Origin: Sphingomonas ginsenosidivorax
GTDB lineage: Bacteria > Pseudomonadota > Alphaproteobacteria > Sphingomonadales > Sphingomonadaceae
DNA: 64,000 nt
NCBI RefSeq assembly: GCF_007995065.1
Contig: NZ_VOQR01000001.1
Coordinates: 3,786,501 to 3,850,500 of the forward strand
Direction: 5' to 3'
Shown here: piece after piece, positions 46,350 through 53,921 of the stretch
Layout: each line of letters opens with the position of its first letter
Numbering within the stretch: the first letter of the stretch is position 1
Translations under genes and position numbers: made by a program
Notes under the pieces: model-generated
Told to the model about the DNA's origin: nothing
The model's input: the letters and a program-made list of their open reading frames with translations, nothing else
Database searches by the model: none

Positions 46350-46779
46350 CCCCGGGCCCTAGCGGTCCGCGCACCCCCGCTCAAGCGGTGTATCGCGCCG
46401 CTCACACACGCGCCGGTCGATCCCCTTGCGTCACTCTGACGAAAGTCAGGACCCGGAGGCTCTGACGACTCCGCCCGTAACCCCCGGGTCCCGGGCCAAG
46501 CCGGGGATGACGACCGGGTGTTGGCCCTGATCCGTGTTCCTGACCCACATCAGCATCACGCACGAAAATGCCTCAACCCGTGCCTTCCGTGCCACGGTTC
46601 GGCCATGATTCCTCCGGAATGGTTGACTCCGAACAAGATTCTGTTCGCGACCGCTTGCATTTTGCGCTAGGGGTACCGGTAAGGCGCAAAAGGTTTCGCG
46701 CCGGAGAACCTGCGTTTGTCGTCCGGCACGGGGGTTTTTGGAGAGATTTGCGGGCGAACCGGGAAGACGATCAGGGCTT
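46350..46779. other. 430-base gap: one repeat and the leader of the cold-shock gene
   Basis: A decayed paired repeat fills 46430-46513. The right part (about 46600-46779) should hold the promoter and long 5' leader of the double cold-shock gene. It contains TTGACT at 46623 and TTGCAT at 46655, but no convincing -10 box at the right distance, and a CTAGGGGTACCGGTAAGG stretch near 46668. Long leaders that fold as thermosensors are common for cold-shock genes; I cannot judge this one by eye. Confidence 0.5.
46430..46513. repeat. Hybrid paired repeat (CTGACGAAAGTCAG arm plus CCCGGGCCAAGCCGGGG arm)
   Basis: The left arm (CACTCTGACGAAAGTCAGGA) belongs to the family at 11700, while the right arm (GGTCCCGGGCCAAGCCGGGG then ATGACG) looks like the CCGG family at 19052. 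The copy appears to be a mosaic of two families. Confidence 0.65.
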
Positions 46780-47613
46780 ATGGGTTTCGATAAAGGTGGC
46801 CGCGGGAACCGTGGCGGGCGCGGCCGCGACAAGCGCGACAGCTTCGGTGGCGGTGACGAAGGCGGCAGCGGCTTCGGCGGCGGCAGCTCGTACGGCGGTG
46901 GCAGCAGCTACGGTGGCGGCAGCAGCTACGGCGGCGGCGGCGATCGCTTCGGCGGCGGCAGCAGCTACGGCGGCGGCGGCGATCGCTTCGGCGGCGGCGG
47001 CGGCGGCGGCGGTGGCTTCCGCAGCGGCGGCGGTGGCGGCGGCTTCTCGGGCGGTGGCGGCGGCGCAGGCCGCGGCATGCCCCCCCAGGTCGTTGGCGAA
47101 GGCACCGGCGTGGTCAAGTTCTTCAACGCGCAGAAGGGCTTCGGCTTCGTCGTCCGCGATGACGGCGGCGAGGACGTGTTCGTTCACATCAGCGCCGTCG
47201 AACAGGCTGGCATGACCGGCCTGGCCGAGGGTCAGCCGCTCGGCTTTACCCTGGTCGACCGCGGTGGCCGCATCTCGGCAACCGAGCTCAAGATCGACGG
47301 CGAGCCGATGGCCGTCACCGACCGCGGCCCGCCGCGCGACCGTGACGAAGCGCCCCGTGGCGGCGCAGGTGCCGGTGGCGCACAGCGTCAGCTGACCGGC
47401 GAGAAGGCGACCGGCACGGTCAAGTTCTTCAACGCGATGAAGGGCTTCGGCTTCATTCAGCGCGACGACGGACAGCCCGACGCGTTCGTCCACATCTCGG
47501 CCGTCGAGCGCGCCGGCATGTCGACGCTGAACGAGGGCGACAAGCTCGAGTTCGAGCTCGAGGTCGATCGTCGCGGCAAGTACGCTGCCGTCAACCTTAG
47601 CGCAGGCGGCTGA
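46780..47613 (+). CDS. Double cold-shock-domain protein with glycine-rich N-terminus
   Basis: This 277-residue protein has a glycine-rich, low-complexity N-terminal third (residues about 1-100, with GRGNRGGRGRDKR and repeated SSYGGG / DRFGGG units) followed by two cold-shock domains. CSD1 (about 105-170) has GVVKFFNAQKGFGFV and DVFVHISAVEQAG; CSD2 (about 208-275) has GTVKFFNAMKGFGFI and DAFVHISAVERAG. Both keep RNP1 (KGFGF) and RNP2 (VFVHI/AFVHI). It should bind single-stranded RNA or DNA; the RGG-like part may promote condensation or extra RNA binding (inference). Confidence 0.92.
   Translation: MGFDKGGRGNRGGRGRDKRDSFGGGDEGGSGFGGGSSYGGGSSYGGGSSYGGGGDRFGGGSSYGGGGDRFGGGGGGGGGFRSGGGGGGFSGGGGGAGRGMPPQVVGEGTGVVKFFNAQKGFGFVVRDDGGEDVFVHISAVEQAGMTGLAEGQPLGFTLVDRGGRISATELKIDGEPMAVTDRGPPRDRDEAPRGGAGAGGAQRQLTGEKATGTVKFFNAMKGFGFIQRDDGQPDAFVHISAVERAGMSTLNEGDKLEFELEVDRRGKYAAVNLSAGG
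46865..47065 (+). repeat. In-frame GGCGGC-rich tandem repeats in the cold-shock gene
   Basis: Units such as GGCGGCAGCAGCTACGGCGG recur about four times, with longer units that add GATCGCTTC. They encode GGGSSYGG and GGGDRFGG blocks. The region is prone to slippage, so its length may vary among strains. Confidence 0.75.
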
Positions 47614-47653
47614 ACCGACTTCTGATCCGGACCCATCCGTGATCGGAAAGTTC

Positions 47654-48475
47654 ATGATTGCGGTCGGTCTCGCCTTGGCGGGGCCGGCCGTTTTCGTGCG
47701 CGCGGCGGAAGCCGGGCAGGCAGTGCCTGCTGCGAAGCCCGCGCCGTCACCCGTTGCCACGTCCACGTCCGACAAGGCGCCGATGCTCGGCGCGACGATC
47801 GTTGCGCGCTACCCGCACGATCCCAGGGCCTTCACCGAAGGCCTGCTCTGGCATGACGGCGCGCTCTACGAGAGCACGGGGCAGGAGGGGGCGTCCGACG
47901 TCCGCCGCGTCGACCTTGCCAGCGGCAAGATCCTTGCCAGAGCGACGATCCCGCCCGCGCAGTTCGGCGAAGGCCTCGCGCTCTGGGCCGGCCAGCTGAT
48001 CAGCCTCACCTGGCACGACGGCATCGCGCATCACTGGGACGTCCGCACGCTCAAGCCCGGGAGCCGGGCCCGCTACACCGGCGAAGGCTGGGGCCTGACC
48101 GCGGACGCGACCCGGCTGATCCAGTCCGACGGCTCGCCCACGCTGATCTTCCGCGATCCAAAGACGCTCGCCGAACGGAGCCGCGTCCCCGTGACGATCG
48201 ACGGCCGGCCGCTCCGCGACATCAACGAACTCGAATATGTCCGCGGCGCCGTGCTCGCCAATGTCTGGCGCACCGGCTTCCTCGTCCGCATCGACCCCGC
48301 CACCGGCCGCGTCACCGCGGTCATCGATTTGCGCCCGCTGGTCGCCGAGATCGGCCCGACCGGCACCGATTCGGTGCTCAACGGCATCGCCTGGGACGCA
48401 AAGGGCGATCGCCTGTTCGTGACGGGCAAATACTGGCCCACGCTGTTCGAGATCCGGATAGACGAACCCCGCTGA
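47654..48475 (+). CDS. Glutaminyl-peptide cyclotransferase (plant-type beta-propeller)
   Basis: This 273-residue exported protein has a signal peptide (residues 1-19 or so) and a five-bladed propeller of the papaya glutaminyl-cyclase family: YPHDPRAFTEGLLWHDGALYESTG, FGEGLALWAGQLISLTW, DGSPTLIFRDP and LNGIAWDAKGDRLFVTGKYW, each diagnostic. It turns N-terminal glutamine into pyroglutamate. GGAAAG just before ATG 47654 supports this start over GTG 47639. Confidence 0.9.
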   Translation: MIAVGLALAGPAVFVRAAEAGQAVPAAKPAPSPVATSTSDKAPMLGATIVARYPHDPRAFTEGLLWHDGALYESTGQEGASDVRRVDLASGKILARATIPPAQFGEGLALWAGQLISLTWHDGIAHHWDVRTLKPGSRARYTGEGWGLTADATRLIQSDGSPTLIFRDPKTLAERSRVPVTIDGRPLRDINELEYVRGAVLANVWRTGFLVRIDPATGRVTAVIDLRPLVAEIGPTGTDSVLNGIAWDAKGDRLFVTGKYWPTLFEIRIDEPR

Positions 48476-48740
48476 AGGTTGTGCTCTGCGAAAGGGCGTG
48501 CGGTGCGGGAGCGCCGGGACCCGGATCGAGCCCGCGGCGTTGCAGAATGCGGAGGCCGGCTCGCGCATGGGCGCGTACCGTGCGGACGTGTCTCACCCAC
48601 AGCCAAAGTTGAACGTCTCGGTCGCAACTCGCCGCAAATTCCGCGCGCTTCCTCGAATTCCGCGGCACTGCGAAGATGACAAAAAGTTCATGAACCACCA
48701 TCTCACGCCCGAAACGGCCCCAAACAGCGAAAGGCACTAC

Positions 48741-49370
48741 ATGCGCAAGTTCAAGGATCTGATCGACGGCTATTACCGCTTCCGCGGCAACGAATGGATC
48801 GACGAGCGCGAAAAATGGACCGAGCTCGCCGGTGGCCAGACCCCGAAGGTCATGGTGATCGCCTGCTCCGACAGCCGGGTCGACCCTGCGACAATCTTTG
48901 GCACGCGCCCGGGTGAGGTCTTCGTCGTGCGCAACGTCGCCAACCTCGTGCCGCCGTTCGATCCCAGCGGCGGTCTGCACGGCGTGTCCGCCGCGGTCGA
49001 ATTCGCAGTCACCGTGCTCAAGGTCGAGGAAATCCTCGTCCTCGGTCATGGCCAGTGCGGCGGCGTCAAGGCCTCGCTGTCGGGCGCGCTGCGCGATGCG
49101 AAGCCCGGCGAGGGCGGCTTCGTGGCCGAATGGATCAAGCTGCTCGACGACGCGCGCGAAAAGGTCGTCGCCGATGTCGGCACGGGCGCGGACGGCCAGA
49201 CCGCGCTCGAGAAGGAAGGCGTGAAGGTCTCGATCGCGAACCTGAAGACCTTCCCGTTCGTCCAGGCCGGGCTCGACGCCGGCACGCTCAGCCTCGAAGG
49301 CGCGGTGTTCGCGATCGACGACGGCAAGCTGATGGTTCTCGGCGAAAACGGCGCATTCGCCGCCGCCTAA
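48741..49370 (+). CDS. can: Beta-class carbonic anhydrase
   Basis: This 209-residue enzyme interconverts CO2 and bicarbonate. The zinc ligands are Cys42 (ACSDSRVDP, with Asp44-Arg46 dyad), His103 and Cys106 (LGHGQCGGV). EVFVVRNVANLVPPF and SAAVEFAVTVL are also typical. ATG 48741 has AAGG 6 bases upstream and gives the usual MRKFKDLIDGY start; an in-frame ATG at 48690 would add 17 residues. The 265 bases before it show no other gene I can support. Confidence 0.94.
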   Translation: MRKFKDLIDGYYRFRGNEWIDEREKWTELAGGQTPKVMVIACSDSRVDPATIFGTRPGEVFVVRNVANLVPPFDPSGGLHGVSAAVEFAVTVLKVEEILVLGHGQCGGVKASLSGALRDAKPGEGGFVAEWIKLLDDAREKVVADVGTGADGQTALEKEGVKVSIANLKTFPFVQAGLDAGTLSLEGAVFAIDDGKLMVLGENGAFAAA

Positions 49371-49418
49371 GGGCCGGTCGGGACGATCGTCGGCGGCAGG
49401 TCCATCCGACCCCGTCCG

Positions 49419-49592
49419 CGATCGTCCTCCCCGCGAAGGCCATCGTCCCCGCGGGGGCCGTCGTTCCCGCGGATGCCGTTGTCCCCGCGGATCCCGTCAT
49501 CCCGGCCTCCGTCACCCCCGCCCTCCGTCGTCCCCGCCACTCCGTCATCCCCGCCACTCCGTCATCCCCGCCACTCCGTCATCCCCGCGGAG
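49419..49592. repeat. Degenerate tandem repeat of a 17-bp repeat head (CCGTCATCCCCGCCACT)
   Basis: The last three units (49525-49541, 49542-49558, 49559-49575) are near identical at 17 bp; earlier units diverge and vary in length (CATCGTCCCCGCGGG, CCGTCGTTCCCGCGGATG and so on). The unit equals the first bases of the paired repeat that follows at 49577. Confidence 0.75.
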
Positions 49593-49672
49593 GCGGGGAT
49601 CCATACCCTTGGAGCCAGCGGTCCTGCATCAGCGCCAGCCAGTATGGATTCCCGCCTTCGCGGGAATGACGG
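49577..49672. repeat. Paired ATTCCCGC-type repeat
   Basis: Left arm GTCATCCCCGCGGAGGCGGG then GATCCATACC, right arm GCCAGCCAGTATGGATTCCC then GCCTTCGCGGGAATGACGGC. It matches the copy at 34912 almost exactly in the arms; the centres differ. Confidence 0.88.
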
Positions 49673-49831
49673 CAGATGGTCGGGCGGCGGTGCCCTTCCT
49701 CCCTCAAGGGAGGATTTCGCTGTCCTACACGCCGCGTTTTGGCAGGCCCGGATCGCTCGTTCGACCCGTGAATCGCCCCTGCCGCATGACGCGAGAACAT
49801 ACTCGTCGGCGTGACTTTCGTCACCTTCCGC

Positions 49832-51424
49832 TCAGACGATCATCCGCCGCAGCGTATTGATCAGGTCTGCCTCGGCCGCCGGCTTGTCGGTCCGGATCCG
49901 CGCGATCCGCGGGAAGCGCATCGCGACCCCCGATTTGTGCCGCTTCGACTCGTGCAGCGAATCGAAGGCGATCTCGAGCACTAGCGTCTTCTCGACCTCG
50001 CGCACCGGCCCGAACCGGTTGAGCGTGTTGCGCCGCACGAACCCGTCGAGCATCTTGAGCTCTTCGTCGGTGATCCCCGAATAGGCCTTGCCGACCGGCA
50101 GCAGCTCGCCCTCCTCGGTCCAGCAGCCGAACGTATAGTCCGAATAGAAGGACGACCGCCGCCCGGACCCGCGCTGCGCGTACATCATCACGCAATCCGC
50201 GGTCAGCGGATCGCGCTTCCATTTATACCACAGCCCGACGCGCCGCCCACCGACATAGGGCGAGTCGCGCCGCTTGAGCATCACGCCCTCGATCGCCGCA
50301 TCGCGCGCCCCCGCGCGGATCGCCTCCAGCGCGGTGAAGTCCTCCGCCTCGATCACCTGGCTCAGATCGAAGCGGTCCGGGTCCAACCTCGGCATGAAGG
50401 CTTCCAATCGCCTGCGTCGATCGGTCCAGCTCAACTCGCGCAGATCCTCCGCGCCGTCGAACAATATGTCGTAGAGCCGCACGAACGCCGGATAGTCGGC
50501 CTGCATCTTGGCCGACACGGTCTTGCGTCCCAGCCGCTGCTGCAGCGCGTTGAAGCTCGCAGCCCCGCCGCCGTCCTCCAGCGTCCCGCCCTGGTGCTCG
50601 CCCCTGACCAGCAACTCGCCGTCGACCGCGCCCGGAGTCGAGAACGCCGCTGCAACCTCGGGGAAGCTGCCGGTTACGTCGTCCCCGGTCCGGCTGTAGA
50701 GCCGCGTGATCCCGGCGACGTGGACGATCTGCACGCGGATGCCGTCCCATTTCCACTCGGCGGCATAGTCGGCCAGGTCGACGCGGCCATCCTCCAACCC
50801 GTGCGCAAGCATGAACGGCCGGAACACCGGCACGTCCGCCGGGGTCGGCTGCGCGCCGGCACCGGTACCCCAGGCGAACAGGCTTTCGTACGGCGGCGAC
50901 AATCCGTGCCACACTTCCTCGACCGCATCGACCTCGAGCCCGAACGCGTTGGCAAGCGCGGTCTTGGCGAGTCGCGCGGACACGCCGATGCGCAGCGCGC
51001 CGGTCGCCATCTTGAGCAGCGCGAACCGTTCCTCCGCATCGCACCGGTCGAGCATCCCCGCCAGCACCGCCGGTGCATCCGATCGCGACAAATGCATCAG
51101 CCCGTCGACCACCTGCGCGATCGACAGCGGCGCGGGGTCGACCGGCACCACGGGCTCGGGCCACAGCAGCGCGACCGTCTCCGCGGTATCGCCGACATAG
51201 TCGCGGCTCATCCGGAACAGCACCGGGTCGACCCGCGACTCAATCAGCGCGCGGATCATCGCCGGCTTGACGCCAGGCAGGTCGAGATCGCCGGTCAGCG
51301 CCGCCATCGCCCACCCGCGATCCGAGTCGGGCGTCGCCAGCAGGTAATCGGCGATCAGCTTCAGCTTCGCATTGCGCGACCGCGTGTAGATCAGCGAATC
51401 GAGCAGGGCGGAGAAGGCGTGCAC
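49832..51424 (-). CDS. Ligase-associated ATP-dependent DNA ligase
   Basis: This 530-residue ATP-dependent ligase has an N-terminal helical DNA-binding domain (residues 1-200), the adenylation motif I EWKWDGIRVQ with the AMP-accepting Lys, motif III RTGDDVTGSFPEV, DGELLVRGE, motif IV GVMLKRRDSPY and motif V GLWYKWKRDPLTADCV, then an OB-fold. This is the ligase that names the four-gene damage-response set with the helicase, exonuclease and PdeM also in this window. It stands alone here, next to a DUF1328 gene. Confidence 0.93.
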   Translation of the reverse strand: MHAFSALLDSLIYTRSRNAKLKLIADYLLATPDSDRGWAMAALTGDLDLPGVKPAMIRALIESRVDPVLFRMSRDYVGDTAETVALLWPEPVVPVDPAPLSIAQVVDGLMHLSRSDAPAVLAGMLDRCDAEERFALLKMATGALRIGVSARLAKTALANAFGLEVDAVEEVWHGLSPPYESLFAWGTGAGAQPTPADVPVFRPFMLAHGLEDGRVDLADYAAEWKWDGIRVQIVHVAGITRLYSRTGDDVTGSFPEVAAAFSTPGAVDGELLVRGEHQGGTLEDGGGAASFNALQQRLGRKTVSAKMQADYPAFVRLYDILFDGAEDLRELSWTDRRRRLEAFMPRLDPDRFDLSQVIEAEDFTALEAIRAGARDAAIEGVMLKRRDSPYVGGRRVGLWYKWKRDPLTADCVMMYAQRGSGRRSSFYSDYTFGCWTEEGELLPVGKAYSGITDEELKMLDGFVRRNTLNRFGPVREVEKTLVLEIAFDSLHESKRHKSGVAMRFPRIARIRTDKPAAEADLINTLRRMIV

Positions 51425-51430
51425 CGGGCG

Positions 51431-51616
51431 TCAGTCGATCGCGTTCTTGATTCCCTTGCCCGCGAGCAGCCCGAGCACGAGGAAGATCACGAACAGCGCG
51501 ATCGCGATGAAGAACAGGATCTTGGCGATCCCGATGAACGCGCCGCCGACGCCGCCGAAGCCGAGCAGCGCCAGCACGAGGCCGATGACGAGAAAGGTGA
51601 TGGCGAGCTTCAGCAT
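51431..51616 (-). CDS. DUF1328 small membrane protein
   Basis: This 61-residue protein has two hydrophobic segments ([20 protein letters not shown] and [20 protein letters not shown]) joined by GGVGGAFIG, the family pattern of YtjA-type proteins. They are stress-linked in several bacteria but have no known activity. GGAGATTTCCC precedes ATG 51616. It lies 6 bases upstream of the ligase gene. Confidence 0.88.
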   Translation of the reverse strand: MLKLAITFLVIGLVLALLGFGGVGGAFIGIAKILFFIAIALFVIFLVLGLLAGKGIKNAID

Positions 51617-51680
51617 GGGAAATCTCCTGTTGAAACGACAACAGGCGAGCGGGACGTCCGTTCCGGCAGGGACGGTTCTC

Positions 51681-52244
51681 CTAGATCAGCGCGACCGCCC
51701 CAAGACCCAGCACGGCGCCGACCACCAGGAAGAGGATCCCGATCGCGATCCGCAGCGGCCGGAGCGGCAGCCTGGTCCACGCCGCTTCCCCCATCACCGC
51801 GGCCGGAACGACCACCGCCAGCGAGCCGATCGTCGCACCCACCGCGGCGAGCGCCGGCACCGGAGTGCGCGCGGCGAGCGTCACGACGATGAACTGCACC
51901 CCGTCGCCGAACGCGAGGATGAACAGCCCGAGCGCCGCGGTCGCCACCGCGCCGATCCGCCATCGCTCCAGCCGTTCGGGTGCCTTGGCGGGAAACAGCG
52001 CGCCGCCGCCCTGCAACAGCAGGGCCAGGGCGAGCATCAGCTGCTTGGCATTGGGCGCCAGCATCGGCGCGAGCACGGCGCCCGCGGCCGCAGCCAGCCC
52101 GCTCGCCGCCATCAGCGCCAGCGCCGCCATCGCGATCACCTTGCCCGTGCCGAATCGGTCCGCAAGGATCGCCGTGAGCCACACCGTGCGATCCCCGACC
52201 TGCGCCAGCGCCGCGGCGACCAGCGCCGCCATTAACACATCCAC
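51681..52244 (-). CDS. TMEM165/GDT1-like membrane protein with altered motifs
   Basis: This 187-residue protein has about six membrane helices in two similar halves: [20 protein letters not shown] and [22 protein letters not shown]1 proteins (cation/proton or Mn2+/Ca2+ transporters) carry E-x-G-D-K/R-T/S in each half. Here the first Glu is Gln and the second is Ala with GDGVQ, so the classical ligands are lost. It may transport something else or be a diverged sphingomonad subgroup. GTG 52244 overlaps the upstream stop (TAGTG); ATG 52232 is an alternative start. Confidence 0.75.
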   Translation of the reverse strand: MDVLMAALVAAALAQVGDRTVWLTAILADRFGTGKVIAMAALALMAASGLAAAAGAVLAPMLAPNAKQLMLALALLLQGGGALFPAKAPERLERWRIGAVATAALGLFILAFGDGVQFIVVTLAARTPVPALAAVGATIGSLAVVVPAAVMGEAAWTRLPLRPLRIAIGILFLVVGAVLGLGAVALI

Positions 52245-52582
52245 TACCCCGCCAGCCGCACCGAACACGCCGCCGCAAACGCATGGCACGCCTGCACGTC
52301 CTGCCGCTCGCTGACGATCGCATCGCCGAGGATCGACAGCCAGCCATGCACCAGCGCGCCATGCTCCCCGCGTGACAACGCCGAATCGACGAAATGCGCG
52401 ACCGTGACTACGGGGTTGAGCCCGTTGCGATGCGCGATGACGCGGATCGCATCGATCTCGGGCGCGAGCTCGCGAGCTTGCGTATAGGGCGCGCGCACGT
52501 CGATTGCGGCGATCCGCGCCGCCAGATCGGCTTTCACCACGCCCAGTCCCGATCCATCCCCTTGCACCGACATCCGCCCCAT
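52244..52582 (-). CDS. Hypothetical protein coupled to the GDT1-like gene
   Basis: This 112-residue soluble protein has KADLAARIAAIDVRAPYTQA, ALSRGEHGALVHGWLSIL and a C-terminal part with CHAFAAACSVRLAG. GGAGG stands 6 bases before ATG 52582, which decides the start; the frame is open further upstream. Its stop overlaps the start of the GDT1-like gene, so they are probably made together. I recognise no domain. Confidence 0.7.
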   Translation of the reverse strand: MGRMSVQGDGSGLGVVKADLAARIAAIDVRAPYTQARELAPEIDAIRVIAHRNGLNPVVTVAHFVDSALSRGEHGALVHGWLSILGDAIVSERQDVQACHAFAAACSVRLAG

Positions 52583-52697
52583 CGTCCGCCTCCATTGTCT
52601 TATCCGTGCATCTTGCACCCGGGGTGGTAAACACGTGGTTTCCGCTGGCCGGGAGTTGACTTCGGCACCGCGATCCGCCATGCGCACTCCCTGATAG

Positions 52698-52730
52698 AGC
52701 GGCGGCATTGCCCGCCGCTTTCGCATTTTT
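52698..52730 (+). promoter_or_regulatory. Terminator-like hairpin in the rpmG leader
   Basis: AGCGGCGG (52698-52705) pairs with CCGCCGCT (52712-52719) around CATTGC, followed by TTCGCATTTTT. No plus-strand gene ends here, so it may be a leader attenuator of rpmG or an RNA-stability hairpin. A TTGACT at 52656-52661 could be the -35 box, but the -10 is poor. Confidence 0.45.
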
Positions 52731-52751
52731 ACAGCTTTAGGGATTGGGCGC

Positions 52752-52919
52752 ATGGCCAAGCCGACTACCGTCAAGATCAAGCTCGTCAGCACCGCGGACA
52801 CCGGCTTCTTCTACGTCACCAAGAAGAACCCCCGCACCAAGACCGAGAAGCTCTCCTTCTCCAAGTACGATCCCGTCGTGCGCAAGCATGTCGAGTTCAA
52901 GGAAGCCAAGATCAAGTAA
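52752..52919 (+). CDS. rpmG: 50S ribosomal protein L33
   Basis: This 55-residue protein starts [20 protein letters not shown] and has [20 protein letters not shown] and [12 protein letters not shown], diagnostic of bL33. It lacks the zinc-binding cysteines found in some L33 paralogues. It is alone, with a leader hairpin upstream and a repeat element downstream. Confidence 0.97.
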   Translation: MAKPTTVKIKLVSTADTGFFYVTKKNPRTKTEKLSFSKYDPVVRKHVEFKEAKIK

Positions 52920-53077
52920 TCCGCGCGGCGCCTATGGGCACCGTTCGTATTGCCAGCGATCCAGAGCCGCGGGCGCCAGCGTCCGCGGCTTTCGCGCGTT
53001 TGCGGCAGTGCTGAAGACAGTCGTCCCGCCCGCCATGTCGCGTCACCCACCACGCTTCCGTCACGCTCACACAAATC

Positions 53078-53160
53078 CGTCATCCCAGCGAAGGCTGGGA
53101 TCTCCCGGTTACAGGTCGCGCCCTTACCGCGGGAGCCCCCAGCCTTCGCTGGGGTGACGG
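53078..53160. repeat. CCAGCGAAGGCTGG paired repeat
   Basis: Left arm CATCCCAGCGAAGGCTGGGA, right arm CCCCAGCCTTCGCTGGGGTG. In the copies at 11508, 16501 and 43569 the left arm is CCCC/GGGG and the right arm ATCCC/GGGAT; here the two stem types have changed places. Confidence 0.88.
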
Positions 53161-53222
53161 CGGTGGGAGGCAACGGATGACGGCGGGTGGCAACGGCCGG
53201 TGACTGTAGACAGCCTGGCGCC

Positions 53223-53585
53223 CTAGACCAGCGCCCCCACCGCATCCATGAACCGCGCCAGGCTGATCGGCTTTGACACATAGGCATCCGCCCCTGCCGC
53301 GCGGATCCGGTCCTCGTCGTCCCGGCCGGCATAGGCGGTCACCGCCATCACCGGGATCGTCTTCAGCACCTCGTCCGCCTTCAGCTCGAGGATGATCTCG
53401 TACCCCGTCACATGCGGCATCTGGATGTCCATGATGATCAGGTCCGGGGCGAAGTCGCGCGCGCGCGCCACCGCCTCGCGCCCGTCGCGCACCGGTTCGG
53501 CCACGAACTCGTGCGCTCTCAGCAAGTCACAGAAAAGTTTGAGGTTGAGTTCGTTGTCCTCGACAACGAGCACCTTCTTTGCCAC
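53223..53585 (-). CDS. divK: Single-domain response regulator DivK
   Basis: DivK is a CheY-like regulator that tunes the DivJ/PleC/DivL cell-fate kinases in alphaproteobacteria. The 120-residue receiver has the acidic pair VVEDNELN (Asp10), the phosphorylated Asp53 in IIMDIQMPH, Thr83 and Lys105 (VSKPI). GYEIILELK and the RFMDAV end are DivK-like. It starts with GTG 53585 (AAGGGA upstream). PleD, often the next gene in Caulobacter, is absent. Confidence 0.92.
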   Translation of the reverse strand: MAKKVLVVEDNELNLKLFCDLLRAHEFVAEPVRDGREAVARARDFAPDLIIMDIQMPHVTGYEIILELKADEVLKTIPVMAVTAYAGRDDEDRIRAAGADAYVSKPISLARFMDAVGALV

Positions 53586-53621
53586 CCGAGCGGTCCCTTC
53601 GATAAGAGGCGACGATAGGCA

Positions 53622-53921
53622 ATGCGGACGCGCGATTCAAACGAAGTCGCCGACAGGGGCGATGCGGAGAGCCTCGCGCTGCAGGCGCTGGTCTGGATAC
53701 TGAGCGAGCAGGACCGCGCCGAGCGTCTGCTCGCGATGACCGGTCTCGACCCCGACGACCTGCGGACGCGCGCCGGCGAGCCTGCGGTGATGTCCGCGGT
53801 GCTCGGCTTCCTCGAGAATTACGAACCAGACCTGATCGCCTGCGCCGACTCGCTGGGCGTCAGGCCCGAGGCGCTGGTCCGCGCCCGCGCCCAGATCGAC
53901 GGACCGGAGTTCGACGCATGA
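53622..53921 (+). CDS. DUF3572 family protein
   Basis: This 99-residue helical protein has LALQALVWILSEQDRAERLL and FLENYEPDLIACADSLGVRPEAL, the pattern of DUF3572, common next to divK in alphaproteobacteria. Its function is unknown. Its stop overlaps the HAD gene start by 4 bases (ATGA). It is divergent from divK by 36 bases. Confidence 0.85.
   Translation: MRTRDSNEVADRGDAESLALQALVWILSEQDRAERLLAMTGLDPDDLRTRAGEPAVMSAVLGFLENYEPDLIACADSLGVRPEALVRARAQIDGPEFDA

Larger units (their letters stand above)
49371..49831. other. 461-base gap holding a degenerate tandem repeat and a paired repeat
   Basis: No gene is supported. The gap contains a run of about ten CCGTC-TCCCCGC-like units (49419-49592) that leads directly into a full ATTCCCGC-type repeat (49577-49672). 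A CCTTCCTCCCTCAAGGGAGG remnant follows at about 49692-49711. It separates the convergent carbonic anhydrase and ligase genes. Confidence 0.7.

Noticed and set aside
46600..46779. A sigma-70 promoter for the cold-shock gene
   Set aside because: TTGACT and TTGCAT occur, but neither has a credible -10 box at 16-18 bases.
48498..48740. An N-terminal extension of the carbonic anhydrase or a separate small gene
   Set aside because: The frame is open, but the ribosome site and family alignment support ATG 48741, and the upstream residues match no domain.
49419..49592. A CRISPR array
   Set aside because: Units are about 17 bp, degenerate and without spacers, and no cas gene is near.
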